NCBI RefSeq assembly: GCF_024586455.1
Contig: NC_065921.1
Location: 69,069,528-69,133,527 of the forward strand
From: Bactrocera neohumeralis
Taxonomy: Eukaryota; Arthropoda; Insecta; Diptera; Tephritidae
Direction of reading: 5' to 3'
Length of the DNA stretch: 64,000 bases
Made by a program: the position numbers and the translations under genes
Shown: piece after piece, positions 47,016 through 60,917 of the stretch
Layout of the letters: each line of letters starts with the position of its first letter
Position numbering within the stretch: position 1 is the first letter of the stretch
The notes under the pieces: generated by a model
Seen by the model: only the letters and a program-made list of their open reading frames with translations
The model's database searches: none
Told to the model about the DNA's origin: nothing

Positions 47016-48248
47016 TATTGCATCGTTCGATTATTATTCGTTCCGTTCGATCGTAGATGGTCTGGCTCAGAAGCAGTTTCTCTCACAAGACGACATCCGA
47101 CAATGGTGTGGTGTGAAGATGAAGAGTTTTTTCTTAAAGATAACAGCGAGTACTTAGATGCGTATTGATATCGATATGATAAAGTTCTGTGCCTTCGAGT
47201 CTCTAATATTCAAGGCTACTTGAACATGTTTGCTTTACTTGTCTTACTTGCCCTCCACCTGTTAACCACAGTGCAAAATATTGCCACAAACCGCAAACGA
47301 GCGCTTCGCTAATTTATATGTAGACACGAGCACATATACACATACATAAGTATATATATATATATATACATCGTTCTTTCAAGCTTGCGTCATCTCTTGT
47401 ACGGCCGCGAATGTTTGTTATTCAATCGCGTAGGCGCTTAAAAGCGAATATCCGATAAATGACATAGAAACCAAACAAATTTGAAGTGGCGTGCCGAGGA
47501 ATACTATATATATTTATGTATATATGCAAAAAGTCAGTTAGCGCAATGTCGCGAAAACAGGCAGTAGAATTGTCTAATAGGTCAGATAATTGATGTATTT
47601 GACCCTGTGGGAAAAACAGCAGGTGCAAAACGCGACGTCCGATCAATGTGGAAACCAAGCAAGTAGTAATATTTTCTTTGCCATAGAAAATTGAAAACGG
47701 AACAGGGTAAAGGAAATGTGCTGCAGCACATATAAATATAGGGAAATTATACACATATATATGTATGTATATTGTCATAAAAGTTTACGCCATTACTGGC
47801 TTGGTAAGCAAAGCACAGTTCTTATCATGAATATCTCGCAGGAGTGTCGCGTGCAAAAGCTTTTGTTATCAGATTGTCTATGAAATTAAACTTTTGTTGT
47901 CTAAGGAGGCGCACTTCACACTTGAAAGAATTCGTAGAAGTTCTTGTTGTGTGAAGTTTGAGTTTTGTGGCATTTTAGTTGAGTGCAATTGCTGCTGGAT
48001 GGGCAGCATTTTTAAGGGCTCATACACATGCGACTAAACATAGCATGACAGACTATGGTATACTATACATTGTGGATTATTTCAAAGTTTTTAGAAGTTG
48101 AAATGACGAGCTTCAAAATGGGTTAAGACGTATTGGCTTTTATGAAAAGTACTTGGCAATAATTTGGGGTGATTTCAGGTAATGAAAACCTAAAATTAAA
48201 TAATTAATTTAACTAATATACCATATGCAGTATTCAAATAAATATAAA
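47016..48248. other. Intronic DNA, no exon recognised
   Basis: TA microsatellite at 47350-47368. A 118-codon reverse frame (47778-47422) has no motif. Confidence 0.5.
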
Positions 48249-49413
48249 ACAAGTAAGGAAGGGCTAAGTTCGGGTGTCACCGAACATTTTATACTCTCGC
48301 ACGATAAGTGATAATCGAGATTTCATTATACGTCATTTACATATTTTTCAAATACCGTATTTTTGTAAAGTTTTATTCCGCTATCATCATTGGTTCCTAA
48401 TGTTTATACTTGTATTATACAGAAAAGGCATCAGATGGAATTCAAAATAGCGTTATGTTGGAAGAAGGCGTGGTTGTGAACCGATTTCACCCATATTTCG
48501 TACATGTCATCAGGGTGTTAAGAAAATATTACATACCGAATTTCATTGAAATTGGTGGAGTAGTTCCTGAGATATGGTATTTGGTCCATAAGTGGGCGAG
48601 GCCACGCCCATTTTCAATTTAAAAAAAAGCCTGGGTGCAGCTTCCTTCTGCAATTTCTTCCGTAAAATTTTGTGTTTCTGACGTTTTTTGTTAGTCCGTT
48701 AACGCACTTTTAGTGCAACCTTTGTATGGGAGGTGGCCTGGTTATTATCCGATTTCTTCCATTTTTGAACTGTATATGGAAATGCCTGAAGAAAACGACT
48801 CTGTAGAGTTTGGTTGACATAGCTATAGTAGTTTCCGAGATATGTACAAAAAACTTAGTAGGGGAGGGGCAACGCCCACTTTTTCCAAAAAAAAATTACG
48901 TCCAAATATGCCCCTCCCTAATGCGATCCCTTGTGCCAAATTTCACTTTAATATCTTTATTTATGGCTTAGTTATGACACTTTATAGGTTTTCGTTTTCC
49001 GCCATTTTGTGGGCGTGGCAGTTGGCCGATTTTGCCCATCTTCGTACTTAACCTTCTTATGGAGCCAAGGAACGGACGTGTACCAAGTTTCATCATGATA
49101 TCTCAATATACCCTTATTAACTCTTTTTAGTTTTAGGACTTACAAACAACCGTTATGTGAACAAGTTACAGCTTGCAACGGACGGAATTTTTGACTAATG
49201 AATCAGACAAGACGAATGATCTTCGACAGATCAGACATCTCATTTTTGGTACTAAACTATACGTCACCACTTCACTTTGGTATATATAACCCTATATCTA
49301 TTAACCGACTCTTTTAGTTTTAACAGCTGGACTTACAAACAACCGTTATGAAATTATTATTAGTACAAAACAAAACTATAATAAAAGAGCTCTCCTTTTT
49401 AGCAACATTGAAG
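48249..49413 (-). repeat. Interspersed repeat family I (copy 3, inverted)
   Basis: Starts ACAAGTAAGGAAGGGCTAAG, then TTCGGGTGTCACCGAAC and TATACTCTCGCA. It is the inverse of 6065-7138. At its far end the phrase ACTTACAAACAACCGTTATG occurs twice (about 49139 and 49331), so that end is duplicated or two copies are joined. It has lost the long CCGT microsatellite. Confidence 0.75.
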
Positions 49414-49959
49414 TCCAAAGCGTGGAAAAACGCAACAGTCGGCAGATAAGGTTATGGCGTTTTTGGGATGCTCACAAAATAATTTTTTTGACCACCTTTA
49501 AAAAGGAAAGACAAACAGCAAGGATTATTACAAATCGGTTGTTCAAATATCATTGAACATGCATACTTATCAGCAAAGCCGAAATACGATTAAAAATAAA
49601 TATCTATTTTCAAACATACATACATACATATGTATGTATTGACATAAACATAGCCATGTATTAAATTGTATACTGGAAAATAACCCCATGTCAAGCAGCA
49701 ATAAACAATATGCTGCAATACTTACTAACATATACACATACACATATATTTAGTTATTTAAGATAGTTTTAAAATTTGTATATGTATAAGCAAGAAAAAT
49801 ACAAAATAAAATCAGAATGAATAAATTCTCCCTGAATATAAGTCTATCATTGCCCCCACCAGCGGTAAGGATTGTTAGAAACTATATTGAGGTAGTAACA
49901 TCGGTACTTGACGTATTTCAGCAAAAAGAGAGTGCTGTTTCAAAGAAACAACCCACGGT
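49414..49959. other. Intronic DNA, no exon recognised
   Basis: Palindromic ACATACATACATATGTATGTAT at 49617-49639. No coding signal. Confidence 0.45.
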
Positions 49960-50165
49960 GTCACAAGTCAGTGAAAACAATGGCAAAGATTCATGAATAT
50001 GACTTCAAATTATTCCTGCATACACCCATATTCTTCAGATCAGGTCCCCTGCAACTACTTTATGTCTCAGATCTCTAAAGAATGCTCGTTGGGTAGATAT
50101 TTTCATCGAAAAACAGGTGATAGCCGAAACTGAGGCCTATTTTGAAGCAAAGGATAAATCGTATT
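49960..50165 (+). pseudogene. 3' fragment of a mariner transposase
   Basis: In mixed frames the sequence reads MAKIHEYDFKLFLHTPIFF, a RMLVG segment, and a stretch equivalent to EVIAETEAYFEAKDKSY. This is the known C-terminal order of mariners (HPPYSPDLAPSDYWLF, KRMLAGKKF, EAYFEAKDKSYY). The SPDLAPSD block with the third acidic residue is degraded. Only the last ~70 codons remain. Confidence 0.65.
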
Positions 50166-50289
50166 GTGTGCAACAGAACATTTTATACTCTAACAACTAG
50201 CAGATAGGAAAGACCGAGAAAATCCTTCAGGTGCTGGTAAAACTTTACATGAAGTTCTATGGCAACTAGAGCAGTTGGATGTTCGAGAA

Positions 50290-50585
50290 TCCCGATAAAA
50301 GTGATGTGGGGGATAGGTCAAGTTTTCGCCCAATTTTATCTGTTTTAGGCACAAAGATACACTGTTATGCGTAAAACGCGCTCTTCCAAATTCATTGAGA
50401 TAACTAAAATATCTGCGGTATAAAGTCACACGGACGTTCGAAAGTCTATATAGTTATATTAGGTATGTGGCGGCTAAGCGATATTTTGATCCAATTGAAC
50501 CAATTTCTGACACACAGACATACTACTACAAAAATGATATACTCTATAGCAACATGTTGCAAGAGTATAAAAATTCGATAGACAC
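50290..50585 (-). repeat. Relic of an interspersed repeat also present near 30340-30480
   Basis: Shares, in inverse, ATTTTACTCATAACAGT- and GGGCGAAAACTTGACCTACC-like words with copy B, and ends TGTTGCAAGAGTATAAAA. Non-coding. Confidence 0.5.
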
Positions 50586-52667
50586 CTTCAAAGCCTTTAA
50601 ATAGTCAAAGCCGATATAAACGCAAATGCTGCTCATTTAAGGCAACTGAAGAGGTAATTTTCCTGAGTATACCATAAAACGAGTTGAACCGTTATTGAAC
50701 ACAAACCTGGCAATGAATTATTGATTGTATTGCGCTTATTTTTAAGGCTCAAACTTTCCAAATATAAATGTACTCACACATACATTCCTTTCCCCAGCAA
50801 GTCAGGTAGATAGGCGTTTAATCAAGTGATAAAATGGAGCGAGGGTCAATGGCAGAAGATGTAAATAAATCGCTCAAGCTGAAGCAACGTTTGATGTAAA
50901 ATGGTGTGGTGATTTATATTTATGACAAGAAAAGGCAAAAACACTAATCAGACGAAGTGAAGTTTTCGTATTTTCAACTGCTCAGCGCCTTTCACGACGC
51001 GATTGATGCGAGTTTGAGCGAGGCATAACAGAAAAGCTGCATAATTTTCCACTTTAATGACAAGACTTGATTGAATAAAAGCAGTGATTTTTCACAGATC
51101 TTTCTGTCAGCGAAAGCGTGGCGTAGAAAACTGCATTGAAGAAGCGCTTTGCTTTTGTTAACTAACCTTCATTAAATTTGCTATATTTCACTGGAGCTGT
51201 GCGAAGCTTTAAATCAAGTCCATTATTCAGCTTTTTAATTGCATGTCGCACATTTCCACACCTTGCACGCAACTTAACGGCAATTTTCTATTTTCACTTT
51301 TTCACTTGAATCGTTGATGTAGCTGTGCAAATCGCTTAACGTACCATTGCAAATTATGTGCGCCAGTATTGGTGAAAATCTAATCAAACTAATTGCAACT
51401 GTGATTTAAAAACCAATTGAAGCAAAGGGTAAAATTTAAGTTATAGATAAAGAAAGAAATGTCAAACTAGACACTTTTTCTACCAAAGTAGGCTCCCACT
51501 TCGAAAAACAAAGATATTTTAAGAAAAAACTTAGAACTAAAAGTGAAGTAGAAGTTGTGAATAAATCCATCATGTTTGGTTACCGGAATTTTAAATTGCT
51601 GTTGCTTTCTTTTAATAGTTGTTGATGTTTATAATAAAGAGATGCATGAATGTGCGCCAGTATATTTCGACTATCAACAAGTAATGAGTACACGCTAGAA
51701 GTCAGTCACTTTAACATTTGTAAGAAAAACATTATTTGTCAGGCGCGTGTGCACATATGCATACAATTATATTAACAAACATAACTTTCCACAAATACCA
51801 ATAAACACTACCTTAATATAATAAAATGACTGTTGTTTATACTCGCACATGAATAACCGAAATAATTCAGCATTTTCGCAGTGGTCATTCGAAATTTAAT
51901 GCACCAGAGACACTCAACTATTATTTCACCAATAAAGGCTGCGACCCCCACAATTGAAGAAAGCCAAATGACCATTGTGCGCTTCAAAATGTAACGCCTT
52001 TTTTTGTTTTTATTGTAGGTCAAAAATAAATATACAAAAAGTAATGCGTACAGCCTAAACCACTACGGTGCTCGATTTGTTAAAGTTGGAATTTATGTGA
52101 CTATATAAATTATTTGTAGCTTATCCAAAGGCGCTTATGTTTATATATAACCATGTCCTAAATATAATTCTTATCTAATTTTATATAAAATTAGTAATAA
52201 CAATACTTTTTGCAGAAAATTTCATATAAAATATTATTTCTGAATTGAAAACGTTATATTTTCTGATTATTTTTAATTCTATCATACAAAATTCATTTAA
52301 AATTTTTTATGCCGATGAAAATAAGTCTTTAATTTCCTTGAATCTTTTATTACAAATTTATTTAATTTTTATATCTTTTATTCCATTTTTTTAATTTTAA
52401 TTTATTTTATTTTATTTTAGTTAAATTTATTTTTTTCTTATTTTTTATTATTTTTTTACTGAGTTTTATTCGTTGCTTTCGATTCGCCATTTCTCTACTT
52501 CCGCACTGCTTTTGTTTTCTATTAGACTACTTGGCGTATACTTAACATCATTTCATTTGAGCGGTTTTCTTTTTACTTTTTTCACGCTTCGGCTTATTAC
52601 ACTTGCAATACCCTGCAATTTTTCTCAAATCACCCTTCACGCCTCAAAAGTGGCATATTTCATTTTC
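50586..52667. other. Intronic DNA, no exon recognised
   Basis: AT-rich, especially 52140-52460, which is T-rich on this strand. Short frames carry no motif. Confidence 0.5.
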
Positions 52668-55144
52668 TCGCGACTTCTTCTTAATTGGCGCAGACACCGC
52701 TTACGCGATTATAGCCGAGTTAACAACAGCGCGCCAGTCGTTTCTTCTTTTCGCTACGTGGCGCCAGTTGGATATTCCAAGCGAAGCCAGGTCCTTTTCC
52801 ACTTGGTCCCTCCAACGGAGTGGAGGTCTTCCTCTTCCTCTGCTTCCCCCGGCGGGTACTGCGTCGAATACTTTCAGAGCTGGAGTGTTTTCGTCCATCC
52901 GGACAACATGACCTAGCCAGCGTAGCCGCTGTCTTTTAATTTGCTGAACTAGGTCAATGTCGTCGCATATCTCGTACAGCTCATCGTTTATCGAATGCGA
53001 TATTCGCCGTGGCCAATGCGCAAAGGACCATAAATCTTTCGCAGAACCTTTCTCTCGAAAACTCGTAACGTCGACTCATCGGTTGCTGCCATCGTCCAAG
53101 CCTCTGCACCATATAGTAGGACGGGAATTAGCGACTTATAGAGTTTGACTTTAGCTCGTCGAGAGAGGACTTTACTTTTCATTTGCCTACTCAGTCCGAA
53201 GTAGCCTTTTCGTGCTGTCGAAAGCAGCTTTGAAATCGACGAAGAGGTGGTGTGTGTCGATTCTCCTTTCACGGGGCTTTTCCAAGATTTGGCGCATGGT
53301 GAATATGTGGTCGGTTGTTGATTTGCCAGGTCTAAAGCCACACTGATAAGGTCCAATCAGTTTGTTGACGGTGGGTTTTAATCTTTCACGCGATGTTGAG
53401 GAGGCTAATCCCACTGTAGTTGGCGCAGATTGTGGGGTCTCCTTTTTTAGGGATTGGGCATAGCACACTTAAATTCCAATCGTTGGGCATGCTTTCGTCT
53501 GACCATATTTCACAAAGAAGCTGTTGTTCGTCAGGCGGGTAATTGCTATTCGAACTTCTTCATGGTCTGCTCCATCGTCATCGATTGGTGAATCGGGTTC
53601 GCCTTCTCCTAGCGTTGCGCGTTCACTGACATTCAGCAGGCTGGAGAAGTCCCTCCATAATTTAAGTATGCTCTGGGCATCAGTCACTAGATCATCTTTG
53701 GGGGTTCTACAAGAGTGTGCTCCGGTCTTGAAACCTTCTGTAAGCCGCCGCATTTTTTCGTAGAATTTTCGAGCATTACCCCTGTCGACCAGCTTATCAA
53801 GCTCTTCGTACTCACGCATTTCAGCCTCTTTCTTTTTCTGTCTGCAAATGCGTCTCGCTTCCCTTTTCAACTCTTGGTATTTATCCCATCCCGCACGTGT
53901 TGTGGTCGATCGTAACGTTGCGAGGTAGGCAGCCTGTTTTCTCTCCGCTGCGACACGGCATTCCTCGTCGTACCAGCTGTTCTTTTGCACTTTCCCACAG
54001 TTTCCTTATACCAAGTTGTTGACGAGTGCTCTCAGAGAGCAGGAGTGCAAGCCGAGGAGCAAATCGTTCGGCTGTCTGTTGTTATTGCAGCTTCTCGACG
54101 TCGAACCTTCCTTGTGTTTGTTGGCGTGCGTTTTTTGCTGTACAGAGGCGGGTGCGAATCTTGGGTGCAACAAGATAGTGGTCCGAGTCGATGTTAGCAC
54201 CTCGGAGCGTACGCACGTCTAGAACAATGCAGACGTGTCTTCCGTCAATCACAACATGATCGATCTGGTTGGTGGATTTTCGATCCGGAGACAGCCAGGT
54301 AGCTTGATGTATCTTCTTGTGCTGGAATCTAGTACCACAGATAACCATATTTCGGGCCCCGGCGAAGTCAATCAGCCTCAACCCATTTGGGGATTTTTCG
54401 TCGTGGAGGCTGAATTTACCGACCGTAGTGCCAAATATACATTCCTTGCCCACCCAGGCGTTAAAGTCGCCAAGCAGGATTTTGACATCGCTCATAGAAG
54501 GCATCTTTGGTCACATCGTCCTTCTCTTCCGTCGGGGCGTGGGCGCAAATCAGCGATATGTTGAAAAACCTCGCTTTGATGCAGACGTTCATTCACCGGA
54601 GTGAATGATAGTACTCGGCGACGGAGTCTCTCTCCCACCACGAATCCCACACCAAACTTGCGCTCCTTTATATGGCCACTGTAGTAAATACCACAAGGAC
54701 CTACTCGTCTCTGTCCTTGTCCCGTCCATCGGAGTTCTTGGACGGCGGTGATGTCAGCCTTTATTTTCGCGAGGACGTCAACCAGCTGGGCAGCGACACC
54801 TTCCCAATTAAGGGTCCGGACATTCCAGGTGCATGCCTTTATATAGTAGTCCTTATTTCGCTTGCCATGGTCGCCATCAAGAGGAGGGTCTCACATCCGA
54901 GGCAGTTGGTAATCTTTCCTGGGGGGGCTTCTTCTTCTTCTTCTTCGCCTTCTCACTGTAGCTCGACTTCGAACGGATGTTCTTAGGCTACCCAGAGGAT
55001 ACTTGGTCAAAGACCGGAAGTTTGAGCTGCTTGAGCCATGTGTAAAAGAATCGTTTCTGGTCACTCCCAAGTGAATGGCAATCAGAGAACTTTCCTCACC
55101 TGCGTGAACTTTTACACATGACTCCATCCTCCATTTGTCGCGAC
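52668..55144 (-). mobile_element. RTE-like non-LTR retrotransposon RTE-2, with 7-bp target duplication
   Basis: TCGCGAC at 52668-52674 and 55138-55144 flanks 2463 bases. Read right to left: a 5' leader with the module described elsewhere; endonuclease pieces (DVKILLGDFNAWVGKECIF near 54490, DSDHYLVAPK near 54170); the linker RELKREARRICRQKKKE (53890); reverse transcriptase start DHIFTMRQILEKPRERR and FVDFKAAFDS (53310-53210); then a deletion removing the YADD region; the thumb KLYKSLIPVLLYGAEAW (53140-53090); and the tail MDENTPALKVFDAVPAGG with RGRPPLRWRDQVEKDLASL (52890-52800). The 3' end is again AAGAAG. Deletions and frameshifts make it inactive. Confidence 0.9.
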
Positions 55145-58100
55145 TATACAAACAAATACACACACAGATATACATACATATACGAACTCAGAAATTTTTT
55201 AGTAACTGCGGTTTTATGAATTTTCAACAACTTTTTCCTTTTTGCAAATTTTCATCACAATAACTAGTAATGTCTGTGCGCTAAATTGTACTTCGCACGC
55301 TCGTTATGGACGGCCAAATAACCAATGGCCTTTCAATTAACAATTAAGTGGTCTACAGTTTTTTCATTAAAACTTTTTTTTTTGAATTAATTAAATAAAA
55401 TGAGATAAATCGAAAAAATATGATTTGTTAGTTTTAAATCAATTTGTATTAAGATGAAAAATTGCATAAAATCTTTTTTATAATTTTTTGTATAGGACTT
55501 TAACTACGAATGTAACTTTGCATTTACGTTGACTCAATATTTGTATGTGTGTGAGAGAAGGTTTTAGTAGTATGTGTGAAAAGTTCTTAAGAATAAGTGT
55601 TGATCCTCACTACCAATTTTTTTGTAAATTCACATTAAAACCGCTTGAGGTCAAAAAAAAACCATATCAGTGTTATAAATAGTTGAAATCGCCTGTCGAT
55701 GAGGCACCTCTAAAATCTAATTTAAACAAAAAATTCCAGAACTTGTTTTTAGTCATGTCGGATGAGATTTTCATGGTAACTAAGAAAAAAAGAAAATTTT
55801 TTTTTGGCCCACCTTAGTATACATACTTGTATAATATTTATATGGGACATTGCATCCTTTACAGTTTGTCATGCAGAGTAATTTCATAATCATGTTGAGG
55901 TTTTGAGTTAGCGCACATTTGATGAGGGGCTTTGAAGACTCATTGTAGCCCGCGGCGGTATTGCGGTACACTGAGTCTGATTGTGGCAGCTTAATGGCCG
56001 CACCAAAATGTGAAAGACAAAAACGGAGCATAAAATGAAGACGAAGTAGCAAAAAGAAGAAATGTAAAGAGAACAATGTATATGAAAAAAAGCTGCATTG
56101 CATGCTTGGTTGAGGCATAAAACTTTTGCGAAGCAGTATTGCAATGGAACACGAAAATGTACCGTTAATAGTAGCACGTGTGTTGTTTTGACGGTTGCGG
56201 CTGGAGCCCCTAGACGCCGCATGCCACATGTGGCAGATAAGCGTAGAATAATTAGGCAGCGTTTAAGCACAAAGAACATGAAACATAAAGAATTTGTATA
56301 GAAAAATGGCAGTAAATTTGCACAAGAAAAATAGATAAAAAGAAGCGAAACAGAAATGAGGTTGCAATTTGGCGGAAAAGAAGTGAAAAAACATTTGCTT
56401 TTGTAAAAAAATTTATAACAGCATAGCCAGCAGGTTTGCGGTTAATTACATTTTTTGGCGCTCAGGTGAATTAGCAGGAAGTAAAAAAGAAAACAGAAAT
56501 AAATACTATGGATATAACAAATATGCATGTAAATATGTATTGAGTTCTACAACGACAACTGTAATTACCGCGTTAGTTGCTTGAAGCGCTTTCCTGAGAT
56601 TCGTCGATTTTTAGCAAGATTCCCCTTTATCAGATTGTAAGGAATTTCGTATTGCCATATTTATGTAGCAATGCAGAACACAATTTCCACTTCTTCACCC
56701 AAGCATTATGAAGATCCGTAACTTTGTGAAGCTCAGCAGTTTCCAGAATATTCACTTCTAAAAACAGGCTCTTTTCTTTAGCAGACATTTTCCCAAGCAA
56801 ATATAAAAATGCAAAGTGAAAATCCAAAGGATGGTATTAAGGCTGAATACTTAGAAGCCCAAAATTTTGGCAATTTTGCAATTAGCATTGATTCAATTGC
56901 TATGATTTAAATAAAAAGGGAAGGGACATTCAAAATGATTCTTTGATTCTGTTCGGAAGTACGGACATTTGTTTTTAAACTACTGATTCAGCTTTATCGA
57001 TGATATTAAGTTAATTTCCTCTTATCTTGTCAAGCTAAGGTACAAAATTAGTATTCTCCCATAACATCAAAGTTTTTTATTCCGAAAAAGATGGTTGGAA
57101 TAACCGGAGATGGTCCGCCTTAGTTAAAGAATTTCCAAATCTCTGTTCTCAAAATATTCAGCTAGCACTTTCTGATATATAAAAATAATATTCCCGCGTA
57201 TAGAAGGTTTCGAACTAATGACCCCTTTGCAAGTAGCTCTGACTGAGTATACTTTCAGGCTGGCTTATATCTTTGTGGACTTTCGATATCGCCAGGATGT
57301 TTCGATTGATAAAATTCTACAATCGTAATAAGATAATATAAGACGGAAAGCTTCCATCGACTATGTAACTAATAATTGGAAGATAATTTCGATAATAATT
57401 CCAGCCAAGCCATAGTCTTCATCTCCACAAAGTTGAAGCGGCTTTCGATGTTGGGGACAACACCCAGGACCTTTTTCTGGAGATAAAGCACTCATCATAA
57501 GTATCTCACTATATACACTCTGATCTTTGGGTTTCACATGTATATGTATTTAATAAAATATATATTGGTTACAATATTTCTTTAAAATACCAGACGTCTC
57601 AAGTCCAATAATGCTTTTAGTAAGCCTGGAATTGACACTTACTGCGAGGCATCAGTTATTACCAAGTGTGGGATGAGCCAAAACCGTAAGGCACAATAGT
57701 TCCCACGGCAGTCGTGTCTATGTAAAAGGAATGGACTCGGATTTTTATCCGGCCAAGGACTGTTAACTTGGCAGAATTCTGTCGCTATAACAACAATAAC
57801 AACGTTAAGGCACGGAACACTTACCGATGATCATGATGATATAGGAACATTATATAAGTGGTTGTAGCCGAGTATAGGGTTCTTTGTCAGATACAGATCT
57901 TAGTCCGTTGGTTTATGTAGAACCGCTAGTAGTTGGAGTAGGCTAAAAAATAACGGCTGGTGCTTTCCTTCACTATATATAAAAAAACTTACGGTTGGTC
58001 TGATTTTTATTTGATAATTAGATAATTCTAAAATCAAACATACTGAGTTTGGTTCGGAAAGGCCTTTTTTTAGTGGTGCTTCATAGCCCAAACTGCAGGG

Positions 58101-59889
58101 ATAGATCTCTCAGGGGCTTAAACCAAATAGCGTTTAATTGCCAACCGAATTTTATACTTAAAACTTTAAGGCTCTACACAAAGAAATATTAGTGTTTATA
58201 ATGATGAGTATCGGCAAAGAAATGATATTTCGATACTATCTTTAGCCCATTGCTATAGTCCTCTCTTCGAATATATAGAAAATTTGGTCACCCTGACTCT
58301 AATGATTAAGCCAATTTTAGTCTCGCTATCCAATATAAACAGCAATATGAACAGCTTCAAGCTTAGATTCGCACCGAAATTCTAAAAAATTGAACAGAAG
58401 TTAGTTTGAGATGACATTAAAGTTTTATCGAAAAATTCAATATCCACTGCCAATTAGAGGGTGTAACAGTCAAAAGCCGAAAAGAAAATGCCAACCTTCT
58501 TTACTTTTAGAGAGTTTGGCATTATATAATCATAACTGAATGAATTCCTTTGAAGGCACAAAAGAAAAAAAACTACAATTGAATATATAGCGCATACTAC
58601 GAATGCCATGAAAACGATTAACCCTTTTCATGTTGTGCGACTAAAAAGAATGGCAAAAAAGTAAAGAGCAAATCAGTGAAGCCCAGAGCGATTTGAGTGA
58701 ACTCAGCAAATGCTTTAATGATAGCCATCAGTTTGCAGATATTGCGCATGAATACAAGCACAAAGGCAATCGGCACGAAACGCCCACTTCATGCGGTCTT
58801 CCGTTACACACCAACAAACAAACACACACACACAGATATTTGAGAGCTATCAACGTTAACGCTTAATTGCTCTGTGTAAAGGCGGAACACTGTAGGAGCG
58901 AAAACTGTAGGCAAACACAATGAGAAACTAAAGGGAACGAATAAACACACATACAAATATGAATTCCATTGCACGGCTTTGAGTGTCCGTGAGATAACAC
59001 TAATTGTTTTTGCATTCAAAATGTGTTTTGTATTAGTGCATAGCATGTAACGGTAACTCGCTAAGCGCCCATTAATTGCAACAGCTTGTAGGATACACCC
59101 AGTCGGTCAGCCACAGCAGCCAGCAAGCCTTTACGACGTCGCCTTGGCCGTCAAACCGAGTAATGTGAGTGACATTAGTGCACGTCATTTGCCAAGCGAT
59201 GCAGAAGCCAAATCCTCACTGAGGTGACAACAGAAGAGTTTTTGTTTTATGCTGGAATGTCGGAGTCGGAGAGAAGAGAGTACGGATACAGTTATACAGA
59301 GGTTGGATTATGAATATATTTCGCAGTTTTTTTATATGAGTGCAGCTATCTCTAGAAGTATTGATCTATGGTACAACCAGATGTCCATCAAATCATTATT
59401 AGAGGTGTGAAGCTAGAAATCCGTAAAAAATTCCGATTTAAATTAGACAAGTATGGCTATTTTGCCGATTTGAGTCAACTTTGAAGTTCAAGCGAGTTCC
59501 GAGCGTCTGATTTAACAACATTTGAAGTATTCTAAAACTTATGAGGTGTTATCTACCTCTTAGCTCCAATTGCCGCAAGATATTTTCTTTCAACCAGCTT
59601 ACTATGTAGAATATTTTATTTCGTTATGATGAGAAGAAACTCCTTGAACAAATTGATGTCTACTCAAGATAATATCAATCTTTCTGATTTAAGTCGTTTA
59701 ATAGGACTTACAAAAGCCTGAAATATTTGAAGGGTCAAAATAATTAGATCTTAAAAATTTTCCTTAGATGAAAGTCTTGCCTACACACCACCCTAATATT
59801 AACACATAATTGGAACTTAGCAGAAAATCAGATCAAGTCTTTCATTTTACCGATTAAGTCTTTAAATAGATTTTAAATTGACTGCTCAA
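55145..59889. other. Intronic DNA, no exon recognised
   Basis: No C1, C2 or kinase exon is seen on the + strand. Reverse frames of 149 and 123 codons (56229-55780 and 56279-55908) overlap each other and lack motifs. 57640-57800 contains CGCTATAACAACAATAACAAC, a CAA-rich phrase typical of an end of a fly non-LTR family, too degraded to call. CACACA run at 58821-58832. Confidence 0.45.
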
Positions 59890-60300
59890 TGGGTATGTAA
59901 ACAAGCAAACTTGCCGCATTTGGGAGGAGAACCAACCTTTAGAGATTCAAGAGCTGAAAAACGGGATCATTTCATCCATAAAAAACGACGGTTTAACATG
60001 CAACAATCATCGGTTCCTTATTGTCTTAACGGGTGACCCACTTTAGAGACTTTTTCAATAGATTTTTAACGGTCTTGGAGAAAAAACATCACACGTGTCA
60101 TTCGCCCGTTACCGAAAATTGGAATCAACGAATGGACCATCTGAGACGTAGCCATGGCCAACATTTGAAAGGAATAATCTTATAAAAATAATTCCGAAGG
60201 AATATTCTCTTCGAATGTTAATATACATACATTCCCCAATAAGTTGAAGTTTCTGTGTTTTTTCTTTTAAAAGGTAGGGAACTTCGAAATGGATCACCCC
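59890..60300 (+). pseudogene. Internally deleted mariner-superfamily relic with one terminal repeat
   Basis: Starts within a CRIWEEN..LEIQEL-like piece (family CRIWGEEQP..IQEL), jumps across most of the transposase, and ends with NWNQRMDHLRRSHGQHLKGI (60110-60175), the typical C-terminus of the HTH plus DDE insect family. At 60280-60298 ACTTCGAAATGGATCACCC is the inverse of the family end GGGTGATCCA seen at 20334. Another GGGTGACCCA copy at about 60030 suggests two elements or a rearrangement. Confidence 0.65.
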
Positions 60301-60306
60301 TTATTA

Positions 60307-60900
60307 TGCGATCTCTGAGTTCACAAGTTCCTCAATTACTCGAATAGGAAAACATTAAAATTCAATTTCGACTCTGTTTTGCAGAATTTAGAAGTGTCGG
60401 CATCTGAGTTCTATTGTAAGTTTTTCTTGGAACTTTGAATTTTGTTTCATCCAAAACCCATTAAAATATTGAATTAAGCTGATACCATCTCCGAAAAACT
60501 GAATTTAATAATCTTTCCTTTAATCGAAGCCTGTCACGGTTTTATATTATGTGATCCGTGAGCTCAGAATTTCCTCAATTAATCAAATAGAAAAACACAA
60601 AAATTTAAATTAGTCTTTTTTGGAGATTTTATAAGTCTCGAGATCCAATATTTTTTTAGGTCTTTCTTGGAACTTGAAGGTCTTCTAGAAACGAAAAATG
60701 TATTCCATCTAATTGAAACCTCTGAAAATATTTAATAAGTCAGAAACCTGTCAGGAAATAAATTACCAGTCCTCACCTTAATAATAATAGACAAATACAA
60801 AAATTTAAAGTAGCCGTTTTTGGACATTTTATAAGTCTCGAGATCCAATATTTTTTTAGGTCTTTCTTGGAACTTGTAAGGTCTTGTCTCAAAAGCATGG
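60307..60900. repeat. Degenerate tandem repeat, three units of ~195-243 bp
   Basis: Unit marks: GATCTCTGAGTTCACAAG at 60309 and GATCCGTGAGCTCAGAAT at 60552. ATTTTATAAGTCTCGAGATC and TTTAGGTCTTTCTTGGAACTT occur at about 60628-60680 and 60827-60877. Non-coding. Confidence 0.55.
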
Positions 60901-60917
60901 TAGTGTGGATAGCGACT

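Noticed and set aside
55780..56279. Reverse frames of 149 and 123 codons
   Set aside because: They overlap in different frames and are rich in Phe/Leu/Ser from A-rich sense DNA; no conserved motif.
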